A stretch of 38,803 nucleotides of DNA from positions 1 through 38,803 of the forward strand of contig JABBOG010000035.1 of assembly GCA_019351975.1 (NCBI GenBank), in the 5' to 3' direction. Positions 1-7,263 of the stretch are shown in pieces; the stretch's first letter is position 1, and every line of letters begins with the position of its first letter. Both the position numbers and the translations under genes were made by a program. The stretch comes from Acidobacteriota bacterium. GTDB taxonomy: Bacteria; Acidobacteriota; Terriglobia; Terriglobales; Acidobacteriaceae. A model generated the notes under the pieces. It did no database searches. It saw only the letters and a list, made by a program, of their open reading frames with translations, and was not told the DNA's origin.

Positions 1-8
1 AGAATGAA

Positions 9-1646
9 ATGAAGTCATATGCGAGCATCCTGGCACCTCTGGCGGTTGCCTTCCTCATAACGCCTACCCTCTCGCTTCGCGCCCAGACGAACGCAAAGGC
101 ATCCGGCACCCCAGTGGTCACACCCAAGGTTGAACTCTTCCTCGGCTATACCCGCTTCGGCACTGTCACCGATCAAACGGTGAACGGCAATCGCATGGTC
201 GGCGTGAATGGCGGGAGCACATCGATCGCCTACAACTTCAACCGCTACATCGGCCTCGTCGCCGATTTCGGCGGCTATGACGACAGCCAGCTGGAACTCA
301 CAGGTAATGCGGCGAATGAACCGCTGACCGTTGGCTCCAGCGGCACTGCTTACACCTATCTCTTCGGACCGCGTCTCTCGTATCGCAATTCGACTCGATT
401 CACGCCGTTCGGTCAGATCCTCGTTGGCGGTGTTCACGCCAGTAGCGTGACGATCTCAAACTGTTCCGGTGTCGTATGCACGCCTCTGCCAGCGCAAACC
501 GCTCTTGCGGCCACTGCGGGTGGTGGACTGGACATCCGGTTGTCGCGGCACTTCTCCATACGTGCCGTACAAGCTGAGTATATGATGACCCGCTTCGCCG
601 ACGTAACCTATGGATCGAACGGCAACGCAACTACGCAAAACGACCTGCGACTCTCCTCTGGCATCGTCTACGGCTTCGGCGGCAAACCGCCGCTGCCCGT
701 GCAACTCGCATGCAATGTTCAGCCGACCACGGCATTCCCTGGCGACCCGCTGACACTGACTGCAACGGCAACGGATCTCAACCCTAAACGCCACGCCAGC
801 TATAGCTGGAAGACGAGTGGCGGGACACTGGGCAGCGCCGACGCCGCGAGCACGACCATCGACACGAAGGGCGCTGCACCCGGTACGTACACCGTCTCCG
901 GCCGAGTGACTCAAGGCAACCATCCTTATGAGCAGTCAGCCTGCAATGCGAGTTTCACGATTCAACCGTTTGCACCCCCCACAACCACGTGCTCGGCCAA
1001 TCCTTCGCAGGTCAATGCAGGAGATCCCGTTACGATCACCTCGCAGGGAACGAGCCCGCAAAATCGCGCGCTCACATACTCCTACTCGGCAACCGGAGGA
1101 GCTATTTCAGGCAATACTTCTACTGCAACGCTCAACACTGCCGGCGCTGCTCCCGGTGACATTACCGTGACCTGTAGCGTGGTTGACGATCTCGGCAAGA
1201 CAGCTTCCGCCAATACTACCGTGTCGGTGAACGCGCCACCTCCGCCACCCGCACCGCAGACCCGTGCGCTTTGTGCAGTTTCGTTCGAACGTGATCAAAA
1301 GCGTCCTGAGCGCGTGGATAATGAGGCGAAAGGATGCCTCGACAACATCGCGTTGGACATGCAGCGCGAGACCTCGGGTCGCCTGGTCATCGTTGGAAAC
1401 TACTCTAAAGACGAAAAACCGGCTGCTGCTGCAAAACGAACGATGAACGTTCGCCAATACCTCGTCGACGAAAAGGGCGTAGAAGCCTCGCGTATCGATC
1501 TTCGCACCGGAACAGATAGCGGACGCACCGTCACAAACGTATTCGTCCCCGAGGGCGCAACCTATAACGATGCCGGAACGGCGCCGCTGGAATCAACCAT
1601 GAACTACCATCGTGAGGCTTCCAAGCCTCATCATCAGCACAAATAA
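9..1646 (+). CDS. Outer-membrane beta-barrel protein with Ig-like repeats and degenerate OmpA-like C-terminus
   Basis: The 545-residue product has an N-terminal signal peptide (hydrophobic run at about 8-22, cleavage probably after LRAQ). Residues about 38-225 alternate like an outer-membrane beta-barrel of the OmpA/opacity type. Two related Ig/PKD-like repeats follow (about 233-318 and 325-408), each with a pair of cysteines and an A-A-P-G turn. A proline-rich hinge (about 410-417) leads to an OmpA-like domain (about 418-530). In that domain the usual G-H-T-D motif that binds diaminopimelate reads GNYS, so the key Asp is missing, while the downstream Lys-Arg region is kept. It probably acts as a cell-surface structural protein; peptidoglycan binding is uncertain. 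The ATG at 9 sits at the window edge, so a start further upstream cannot be excluded. A strong hairpin follows at 1709-1750. Confidence 0.8.
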   Translation: MKSYASILAPLAVAFLITPTLSLRAQTNAKASGTPVVTPKVELFLGYTRFGTVTDQTVNGNRMVGVNGGSTSIAYNFNRYIGLVADFGGYDDSQLELTGNAANEPLTVGSSGTAYTYLFGPRLSYRNSTRFTPFGQILVGGVHASSVTISNCSGVVCTPLPAQTALAATAGGGLDIRLSRHFSIRAVQAEYMMTRFADVTYGSNGNATTQNDLRLSSGIVYGFGGKPPLPVQLACNVQPTTAFPGDPLTLTATATDLNPKRHASYSWKTSGGTLGSADAASTTIDTKGAAPGTYTVSGRVTQGNHPYEQSACNASFTIQPFAPPTTTCSANPSQVNAGDPVTITSQGTSPQNRALTYSYSATGGAISGNTSTATLNTAGAAPGDITVTCSVVDDLGKTASANTTVSVNAPPPPPAPQTRALCAVSFERDQKRPERVDNEAKGCLDNIALDMQRETSGRLVIVGNYSKDEKPAAAAKRTMNVRQYLVDEKGVEASRIDLRTGTDSGRTVTNVFVPEGATYNDAGTAPLESTMNYHREASKPHHQHK

Positions 1647-1708
1647 CGCCAAGGTGTCTTGGAGCATTCTCGAAGTGCTTTGTCTTCATCTGAATCATTA
1701 ATGATCTG

Positions 1709-1750
1709 CTATGCACCTTCACTGCGCTTCACCGCAGCGAAGGTGCATAG
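1709..1750 (+). terminator. Long hairpin downstream of the OmpA-like gene
   Basis: The arms CTATGCACCTTC (1709-1720) and GAAGGTGCATAG (1739-1750) are perfectly complementary, and after one A/C mismatch the stem continues for five more base pairs around the loop CTTCAC. It starts 62 nt after the stop codon. No proper U-tract follows on either strand, so it may be a U-less terminator, an mRNA-stabilising end or a REP-like element rather than a classical intrinsic terminator. Confidence 0.55.
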
Positions 1751-2266
1751 TGTTAGCTTTCGCTAATTTATAGATAGTCAATCTTCGTGATGAACATAGG
1801 GTTGAAGCAGCCGGATACAAGCCCAATTTTGCCAGCCGTTTTGCCTCTGAAGCTGCTTGGATGCTCCTGAGCAACATCGTCATATAGCCCTAGTAGGCCA
1901 TTGCATGCGATGATGCCCGTGACGCACTGTGAACAATCTACCGGATATTCAATATCCATCAGGTTCGTCGTGGCAAATAATGATGACGACCTGAGGATGA
2001 CAGCGCTCCTGCTATGCAGCCGCCCATCAGCCATAGGACCCGTTAAGATTACGAAAGTGGGGTGCGATCTTGAATATAAAAGCCCTCTCATGCCTTGACA
2101 CTAGATAAGGAGGGACAGCGTGAATATGCGCAGCGGCCCTGCTAACGTTTGATTTCTAGTGAAAGGGTCACCCGATCCGTTGTACAGGCCGGAAAACTCA
2201 TCTCAGACTTACATGTCCAGACCAGACTAAGTTGGCACACTGTTGACGCGAATGTGCGCGTTGTAT
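1751..2266. other. Gene-poor stretch with no supported coding region
   Basis: This stretch is visibly less GC-rich than its surroundings and holds no open frame with a ribosome-binding site or recognisable domain. The longest frame is 107 codons on the minus strand (1768-2091); it has an ATG but no convincing Shine-Dalgarno and matches nothing I recognise. It lies on the 3' side of tRNA-Thr, a usual integration target, so it could be a decayed remnant of an insertion; no attachment-site repeat or integrase fragment was seen. Confidence 0.4.
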
Positions 2267-2296
2267 ATAGATTCAAACGAAAAATATTGAATCTAT
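2267..2296 (-). terminator. AT-rich hairpin immediately 3' of tRNA-Thr
   Basis: A perfect 10-bp inverted repeat, ATAGATTCAA (2267-2276) and TTGAATCTAT (2287-2296), starts at the last base of the encoded CCA of the tRNA. Read on the minus strand it forms a stem with a U-rich 10-nt loop. It is well placed to end the tRNA transcript or mark its 3' processing site. There is no long U-tract after it. Confidence 0.5.
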
Positions 2297-2371
2297 GGAG
2301 CCGACGAACGGACTTGAACCGTTGACCTGCTGATTACGAATCAGCTGCTCTACCAACTGAGCTACGTCGGC
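2296..2371 (-). tRNA. tRNA-Thr (anticodon CGT)
   Basis: On the minus strand the 76-nt sequence folds as a full cloverleaf: acceptor arm GCCGACG paired with CGTCGGC, U discriminator and encoded CCA (2296-2298). The anticodon stem GCTGA/TCAGC closes the loop TTCGTAA, giving anticodon CGT at tRNA positions 34-36 (2336-2338 on the window), which reads the threonine codon ACG. The T arm has the usual GGTTCAAGTCC. A dedicated hairpin follows at its 3' end. Confidence 0.97.
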
Positions 2372-2705
2372 CTACTTCTCTATTCATTCTAGTGGTAATT
2401 GCGTCAGACTCAAAATTTTGGTGAACCCATCTGTTTCAGCACCTTATGGTCGAGTGCCAACCGATTTTTCCACAAGACAAAAGGGTCGCCCGGCAACAGG
2501 GCGACCCTTTCCTATGGGAGGCAGCTCCAACGGAGGCAAAGCCATCGGAACTCTCTGGTGCAAGAGTATGTTCGACCTCAAGCTCTGTCAAGAACCTTTT
2601 CTTTCTTTTATCAAGATGATTCGTTATCAATAACATAGAGACATCTAAACAGCGACTTCGCGGTTTTTCACGGCGCTGGTACGTGTTCTCCGTGAGTGCA
2701 CGTTA
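2372..2705. other. Intergenic stretch between tRNA-Thr and the DUF6599-like gene
   Basis: No coding frame is supported here; short frames on both strands lack ribosome-binding sites and recognisable content. The only clear structure is the perfect hairpin at 2480-2510. Part of the stretch nearest 2371 should hold the tRNA promoter on the minus strand, but no confident -35/-10 pair could be named. Confidence 0.5.
2480..2510 (-). terminator. Perfect 12-bp hairpin, probable terminator of the amidase/DUF6599 transcript
   Basis: AAAGGGTCGCCC (2480-2491) and GGGCGACCCTTT (2499-2510) form a perfect 12-bp stem with a 7-nt loop. Read on the minus strand the stem ends in TTT and is followed by TGTCTT, a short U-rich tail, so it best fits an intrinsic terminator for minus-strand transcription coming from the gene that ends at 2706. 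It also separates that transcript from tRNA-Thr. Confidence 0.65.
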
Positions 2706-3890
2706 CTACCGACTCTCCTCTCGCTTGTCTTCATGTGATAGCTGGAACTGCGCTGGCTTGCTTTGTGGCGATAGGTGCAGGCTGAGGAACTCAGGTTCAA
2801 CAGCGGCTGGCTTGCCTCGCATAACGCGGAAGGTGGCGCGTCCCACCCCAAGAAACAGGCCTAACAGAACCGCGCCGGCCATTAGCACCCCTGAAAGGAT
2901 GGCAATATTCGTCAGTAAACTGAATGTCTGCTTTGCAACTACTGGAAAAGCTGGTTGTACATCTTGATTAAAGGTCATTTGTTTCAAGTGAATCTTTGAC
3001 ATCATCTGGGAGGCTGCAGATGGAGAAAACGCGCCGGATGCCACCATAACAAGGAGCCCCTCGCGATGCAGCACCGCTGTGACACCACCTGACTCCATAC
3101 TCTTGAGATCTGGCTTGAGGGATTTCGCGTAATTTTCCGCGATGGTCGGGGTAGGGTACATCAACAACGTGAGGGTTTCCCTCCCGCGAGCGTCGTTATA
3201 TTGAGCGGTAGCGGCCTCCAGTTCATGATCCCAGCCCAGATGGCTTGAGGAAAACACTCCGCCCTCTGCGGCGTAGCTCGCGGGCCCCAACGCATACTTC
3301 ACACTGCCTTCAACCATCCCTTCGTGCGGCATCAGGGTTGGCAAAAGAGGTGCGATTCCGCGATTACCTGCAATTTTCGGCAATCCGGTGGAGAGCGGCT
3401 TCAGAGACGCTAGATCGGACTCCGTGACCGCTGTACCAAAGTCGGCGACGACCAAGGACGTGCCCTGCATGAACAAGACCTCTCCCATGCTTTCAGGGGA
3501 TTCGCCAATCGCATCGCTCGCTCCTAGAGTTGTACCTAGCTTCATGCCGTGCTGTTCGGCGAGCGTAAACGCGCTCGTCGCACCGGTGCGGTCGCCGAAT
3601 TCTATCGCTTCAACCTGAATTCGGTGCCCGTCATGGGAATATTCTCCGGCTTCGGTACGCTTAGGACCGCACTCAGCTAATGCTTCTTTGCTGACATTTG
3701 CCAACAAATTTACCGATGATGGCTGGGCTGTATCGATTCTCCTCCACTCACCAAATCGCTGCGGAAGAAGCGGAGCGGGCGGTTCTGAGAGGGTGATCGC
3801 TTTTTGTGCTCGGGACGAACTGAATACGAGTGCCAATGCAAAGATCGTTAGTCCGGGTATGCGTCGTCGTATATCTGGAATAATTGCCAT
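2706..3890 (-). CDS. DUF6599-like exported protein with C-terminal membrane anchor
   Basis: The 394-residue product has a short basic N-terminus and hydrophobic signal (about 13-26) ending near SSSRAQ, then a soluble domain. That domain resembles the acidobacterial DUF6599 family: an FGEWRR start, a Y-x-H-D-G-H segment, a G-A-T-S-A-F segment and repeated strand-helix units. One strong transmembrane helix (about 324-349) is followed by an approximately 45-residue basic tail. The domain should therefore be periplasmic, held by the C-terminal helix. Function is unknown; the family name comes from recall of its look, not a search. It lies 42 nt behind the amidase on the same strand, so a shared transcript and a cell-envelope role are likely. 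ATG at 3890 is preferred to GTG at 3899; neither has a strong ribosome-binding site. Confidence 0.75.
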   Translation of the reverse strand: MAIIPDIRRRIPGLTIFALALVFSSSRAQKAITLSEPPAPLLPQRFGEWRRIDTAQPSSVNLLANVSKEALAECGPKRTEAGEYSHDGHRIQVEAIEFGDRTGATSAFTLAEQHGMKLGTTLGASDAIGESPESMGEVLFMQGTSLVVADFGTAVTESDLASLKPLSTGLPKIAGNRGIAPLLPTLMPHEGMVEGSVKYALGPASYAAEGGVFSSSHLGWDHELEAATAQYNDARGRETLTLLMYPTPTIAENYAKSLKPDLKSMESGGVTAVLHREGLLVMVASGAFSPSAASQMMSKIHLKQMTFNQDVQPAFPVVAKQTFSLLTNIAILSGVLMAGAVLLGLFLGVGRATFRVMRGKPAAVEPEFLSLHLSPQSKPAQFQLSHEDKREESR

Positions 3891-3932
3891 ACAGCGCACA
3901 GACTACACCAATCTTGAAAGGTAAGCAGGCGG

Positions 3933-6200
3933 CTAACGTTGTGCCTGTTCGATTGGTAAAGTTCTGGGGAGCCTTCCGTTGATTCCTTCAGCATATCGGG
4001 CGATCCCTGCGTAAAGACTCTCGGCCACTCGTTGTCTATACTCCGGCGAGCTCAGTTTCGCTGCGTCCTGGGAGTTGGTCACAAAGCTGATCTCGGCGAG
4101 CACGGACGGCATATTGGCACCGATGAGCACGACGAATGGAGCCTTCTTTACACCACGATCCTTTAATCCCGGACTTCCTCTTCTGAGGCCTGCATATAAG
4201 GATGTGTCGATATCGCTCGCCAACTCTCGAGACTCGTCGATCTTGTCCTTCAGTGCGATTTTCTTCACGAGGTCGCTCAATTCGTGGACACTTTCTGTGG
4301 AAACAGCATTTTCTCTGCTGGCAACGCGCATGGCCTCAGGGTCGCTGGTGAAGTTGAGGTAGTAAACTTCGACGCCTCTTGCGCTCTCGTCCCGCGAACT
4401 ATTGGCATGTACGCTGATGAATAGGTCGGCTTGCGCCTTATTTGCGATTGCCGTTCGCGTCTCAAGCGGGATGAAGGTGTCGGAAGCACGCGTATAGACG
4501 ACCTCGGCTCCTAGACGGTCATGCAGGAGCTTTCCGAGTCGCAGGGCGACGTCCAGCACAATGTCCTTTTCCTCAATGCCGCCTACGCCCAGCGTGCCTG
4601 AGTCGTGGCCGCCGTGGCCTGCGTCAATGACGATTCGGCCTATCTTGAGACCTAAAGTTCTTGTCAGCGAAGGCTCCCCGTCGGCGGTAAGAGGCGCAGG
4701 CATCGGCGTAGGGGCGTCCGGTTCGGGAGCTGTGAACTCGTAGGAGGATACGCCGACGTGCCTTGGACCCCGCGTCTGGCGATTGCGATGCGGTATTCCA
4801 ACTGCTTTTTCTTCAATATTTGAAGCAACTTCTTCATGCAGTACCTGATGTTCTCCAGCGCTAGAACTGATTGGTCTTGACGTTGGTGCTGGCGTTGCCT
4901 GCACCTTGCCGTCTTGCTTACTGACAGCTGCGACTTCAAAACTTGTGTCCGCTGAAGCGTCTGTGATCGTGTTTGGAACAGGGACAGCCGCTGTCGACTT
5001 GGAGGGAATGACAACTCGCAATCTTGCGACGGTTGTTTCCGATCGGGGTTTTCCGGCTTTTCGGACGGGGAGTCCGAATCCGGCGCTTCCGTCGGTGACC
5101 GGCATGGGTGGAAGGTTCGACATTTCAATGTGTTGCGCGGTGGTTTGAGGTTCTAGCGGGGTGTGAGGATGATCTTCTGAAGGAATGGAGGTCGGCGTTG
5201 GGGAGATTAAGGTCGCGGTTTCGGGACTTGCGGCTCCAGGTTTGCGGTGAATGTCGATGATGAGGCGATACGGGTTTGGGAGCAAAAAGGCGGAATAATC
5301 AGCGATTCCGTGGACATCGAGGACGACGCGGGTGGTGTCGTCGGAGAATTGTGCGGCGCGGATCTTTGTGAGGAAGCCATCATCGGTGACGTTAAAGCTT
5401 TTGCCGGCGAGTTGGGGGGCGAGGCGGGTGTGGTGCAGATCAAAGAAGATGCGGTCGGGGTTTTCCACGCGTGCGGCCTGGTACTTAACATCTTCATTTC
5501 CAGGGACTTCCAGGTCGATTGCGACACGTGTATAGCTGGCGGTAGACCAGTGGCGAATGCCGTTGAGGATTGAGAGCGAGCCGGTTAAGGGCCTCTCCGC
5601 TGGGGCGGAAGTGGTTCTTTCTATGGGGCTTGTACTCGCTGGCCTGATGGAGGCGTCGCTGGCTGAGGGGGATGCTGTCTCGGAATCCTGGGGTCTGGGC
5701 TCTGGATCGGATGCGGGCCTGTAGGCGGGGTAGTCTTCTTCGAGCTGCGCTTTAAGTCTTTCCTTTTCAGCTACATCGTCTGGTGGGAGGAGCAAAAGCG
5801 CGTGGTGGAGGGCGTCGGGAGCGAGTTTTCCGCCGGGGTAGGCTTTGGCCAGGAACTCGTACTGGCCGACGGCATCGCGGAGACTTTTTGGCTGGTTAAA
5901 CTCTTTGCCTTCTTCAGATAGGAGCTCTGCTACCTGTTCAACGGAGCGTGCGGCATGGGCAGCGCCGGGGTTGGCGTGGTAGATGGCGCGGAAATTGTCC
6001 ATGACCGCGGTGTATTCGCGCGCGGTGTGCGTTCCTGCGGGCTCGGCTTCGAAGGCGGAGCGCGCTTCCACGGCAGCATCCCAAGCGGGGGATTTCGTTT
6101 GCGCGTTGATTCCAGGGGCGTTACAGCATAAACCTGCGAGGGCGAGGGCGCTAAACCAGCCGCAGCCTGCACACCGCTCAACGTGACGGAACCAGTTCAT
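3933..6200 (-). CDS. N-acetylmuramoyl-L-alanine amidase (AMIN + Amidase_3)
   Basis: This zinc hydrolase cleaves the amide bond between N-acetylmuramic acid and the peptide stem during septal peptidoglycan splitting. From the ATG at 6200 the 755-residue product has a signal peptide (to about 34, ending GINAQ), a TPR-like helical part (about 40-160), an AMIN domain (about 211-318), a long low-complexity Pro/Ser/Thr linker (about 320-515) and the Amidase_3 catalytic domain (about 519-746). Visible zinc ligands and catalytic residues are His529 in DAGHGGHDSG, Glu544 in the EEKD motif, His598 in SVHANSS and Glu703 in LAEISFVTN. A helical insert around 630-670 is in the place where AmiB/AmiC-type enzymes carry a regulatory helix. 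It is unusually long for the family because of the linker. The frame stays open to 6296, but the signal peptide fixes the start at 6200. DUF6599-like gene follows 42 nt downstream. Confidence 0.92.
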   Translation of the reverse strand: MNWFRHVERCAGCGWFSALALAGLCCNAPGINAQTKSPAWDAAVEARSAFEAEPAGTHTAREYTAVMDNFRAIYHANPGAAHAARSVEQVAELLSEEGKEFNQPKSLRDAVGQYEFLAKAYPGGKLAPDALHHALLLLPPDDVAEKERLKAQLEEDYPAYRPASDPEPRPQDSETASPSASDASIRPASTSPIERTTSAPAERPLTGSLSILNGIRHWSTASYTRVAIDLEVPGNEDVKYQAARVENPDRIFFDLHHTRLAPQLAGKSFNVTDDGFLTKIRAAQFSDDTTRVVLDVHGIADYSAFLLPNPYRLIIDIHRKPGAASPETATLISPTPTSIPSEDHPHTPLEPQTTAQHIEMSNLPPMPVTDGSAGFGLPVRKAGKPRSETTVARLRVVIPSKSTAAVPVPNTITDASADTSFEVAAVSKQDGKVQATPAPTSRPISSSAGEHQVLHEEVASNIEEKAVGIPHRNRQTRGPRHVGVSSYEFTAPEPDAPTPMPAPLTADGEPSLTRTLGLKIGRIVIDAGHGGHDSGTLGVGGIEEKDIVLDVALRLGKLLHDRLGAEVVYTRASDTFIPLETRTAIANKAQADLFISVHANSSRDESARGVEVYYLNFTSDPEAMRVASRENAVSTESVHELSDLVKKIALKDKIDESRELASDIDTSLYAGLRRGSPGLKDRGVKKAPFVVLIGANMPSVLAEISFVTNSQDAAKLSSPEYRQRVAESLYAGIARYAEGINGRLPRTLPIEQAQR

Positions 6201-6247
6201 GCCTACGTTCAAGTGTAGTTTCTGCGAGTGTGGAGGCGGGGACGGAA

Positions 6248-6268
6248 TCGGCAGGCGTACCCTGCCGA
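6248..6268 (-). terminator. Short GC-rich hairpin between the NAD-fold gene and the amidase
   Basis: TCGGCAGG (6248-6255) and CCTGCCGA (6261-6268) form an 8-bp perfect stem with a 5-nt loop in the 295-nt gap upstream of the amidase start. No U-tract follows on the minus strand. It could end transcription from the gene ending at 6496 or sit in the amidase leader. The rest of this gap shows nothing recognisable. Confidence 0.35.
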
Positions 6269-6495
6269 ATACCTCCGGCAAGATTTGCGTGGACAACCTG
6301 TTTGCGCATTTTCGTCGCTGTTCGTGGCTTCTACGGCGGAGTTAGGGAGCATTTGGGCGGACTTAGTGGTTTCTTGCTTTGTTGCGCGCTGAAGGAGCAG
6401 GGGCAAACGCCGAATTCGGCGCGAAGATGGGGAGGTGGTCGGGAAGGCAGAAGCAGGGGGGCTTCTGTCGGAGAGCGGGGGTGAGCCGGCGGTGG

Positions 6496-7023
6496 TTAGG
6501 CGGTGGCTACGGGCGGGAGGTCGTCTTCGAGGGTGAAGGCGATACCGATGGTGTCGAGGAGGGTGCCGACGGCGGTGAGGGTTTCCTGGGAGACGCCTTG
6601 GCTGCGGATGAGTTGCAGCGGACCGGTGGGGAGTGGGCCGCGGAGGGCGACGCAGCGATCAGCGCGGTAGGTGCAGGAGGCGAGGTCGGTGATGCTGAGG
6701 GTGGCTGTGGGCGTGCAGAAGATGGCGCGGGGGGGTGCCATGCGGTCGGCCATGCTGAAGATTTCCAGCTTGGACTCGAGCTCGTCGGGGACGAAGTCGA
6801 TGATGATGTCGGCGTTGCGGACGGCCTCGTCTACGGTAGAGGCGTAGCTGAGGGAGCCGGCACCGGTGGTTGGGGATAGATCGGTGTACTCATCCTGGGC
6901 GCGGCGCAGGTTGGAGGGCATCACGTCTTCGAGGATGACGTGAAGGCCGGCCGTGGCGCAACGCATGGCGAAGGCGCGGCCGGCAGGACCGGCACCGATG
7001 ATCGCGATGGTATGGAGCGGCAC
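6496..7023 (-). CDS. 3-hydroxyacyl-CoA dehydrogenase-like NAD-binding protein, probably catalytically inactive
   Basis: The 175-residue product is a Rossmann fold of the 3HCDH_N family: glycine motif GAGPAG (10-15), acidic ILED at the end of strand 2 (fits NAD), the DFVPDELESKL segment and a FCTPTATL segment in place of the family's F-A-S-N-T-S-S-L. Where active enzymes have H-F-F-N-P followed 12 residues later by the catalytic Glu, this protein has Arg128 and Arg140 at the same spacing, so both members of the catalytic His-Glu pair are replaced. The C-terminal substrate/dimerisation domain is absent. It may be an NAD-sensing or scaffold protein rather than an enzyme. The GTG start at 7023 lies one base after the stop of the small gene at 7025-7207, which indicates translational coupling; a longer frame to 7167 would overlap that gene and gives a Ser/Arg-rich nonsense N-terminus. 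Confidence 0.75.
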   Translation of the reverse strand: MPLHTIAIIGAGPAGRAFAMRCATAGLHVILEDVMPSNLRRAQDEYTDLSPTTGAGSLSYASTVDEAVRNADIIIDFVPDELESKLEIFSMADRMAPPRAIFCTPTATLSITDLASCTYRADRCVALRGPLPTGPLQLIRSQGVSQETLTAVGTLLDTIGIAFTLEDDLPPVATA

Positions 7024-7024
7024 G

Positions 7025-7207
7025 TTATTTTGCAGCGACAGCAGCGACGACCGACTCGTAGCTGGGGTCGGCTTTGCGGATGTGCTCCGCGACGCGCTCA
7101 CGTTCCTCGGGCGTGAGGACGGGAAGGACCGAGAGGATGCGGCGCAGTGTGACAGAGATGTCGTCAACGTAGTTCATGGTGCGGATGGCTTCGCCGGAAA
7201 GTGGCAC
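7025..7207 (-). CDS. Small hypothetical protein coupled to the NAD-fold protein
   Basis: This 60-residue product is not recognised. It starts at GTG (7207) behind a good AAGGAG site six to seven bases upstream, ends in TAA and is separated by a single base from the GTG of the next gene, so it is very likely a real cistron. Sequence shows a helical, acidic protein with a Leu/Val-rich stretch (about 21-31), a P-E-E-R-E-R-V-A helix and an alanine/valine tail ending in lysine; there is no signal peptide, cysteine or membrane segment. It probably works with, or sets translation of, the NAD-binding protein. It lies 56 nt downstream of the 4-alpha-glucanotransferase gene and may share its transcript. 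Confidence 0.65.
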   Translation of the reverse strand: MPLSGEAIRTMNYVDDISVTLRRILSVLPVLTPEERERVAEHIRKADPSYESVVAAVAAK

Positions 7208-7263
7208 GGGTGTCTCCTTGTTTGATCTAGTGTACTCGGTTGAAGGGCGGGAGGAAGCGAGGG

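Noticed and set aside
1768-2091. 107-codon frame on the minus strand in the gene-poor region
   Set aside because: No convincing ribosome-binding site, no recognisable family, and the region has no sign of selection visible by eye. Kept only as part of the gap description.
6496-7167. Longer 223-residue version of the NAD-fold protein
   Set aside because: The extra 48 residues are Ser/Arg-rich, overlap the small gene in another frame, and the Rossmann fold starts naturally at the GTG at 7023.
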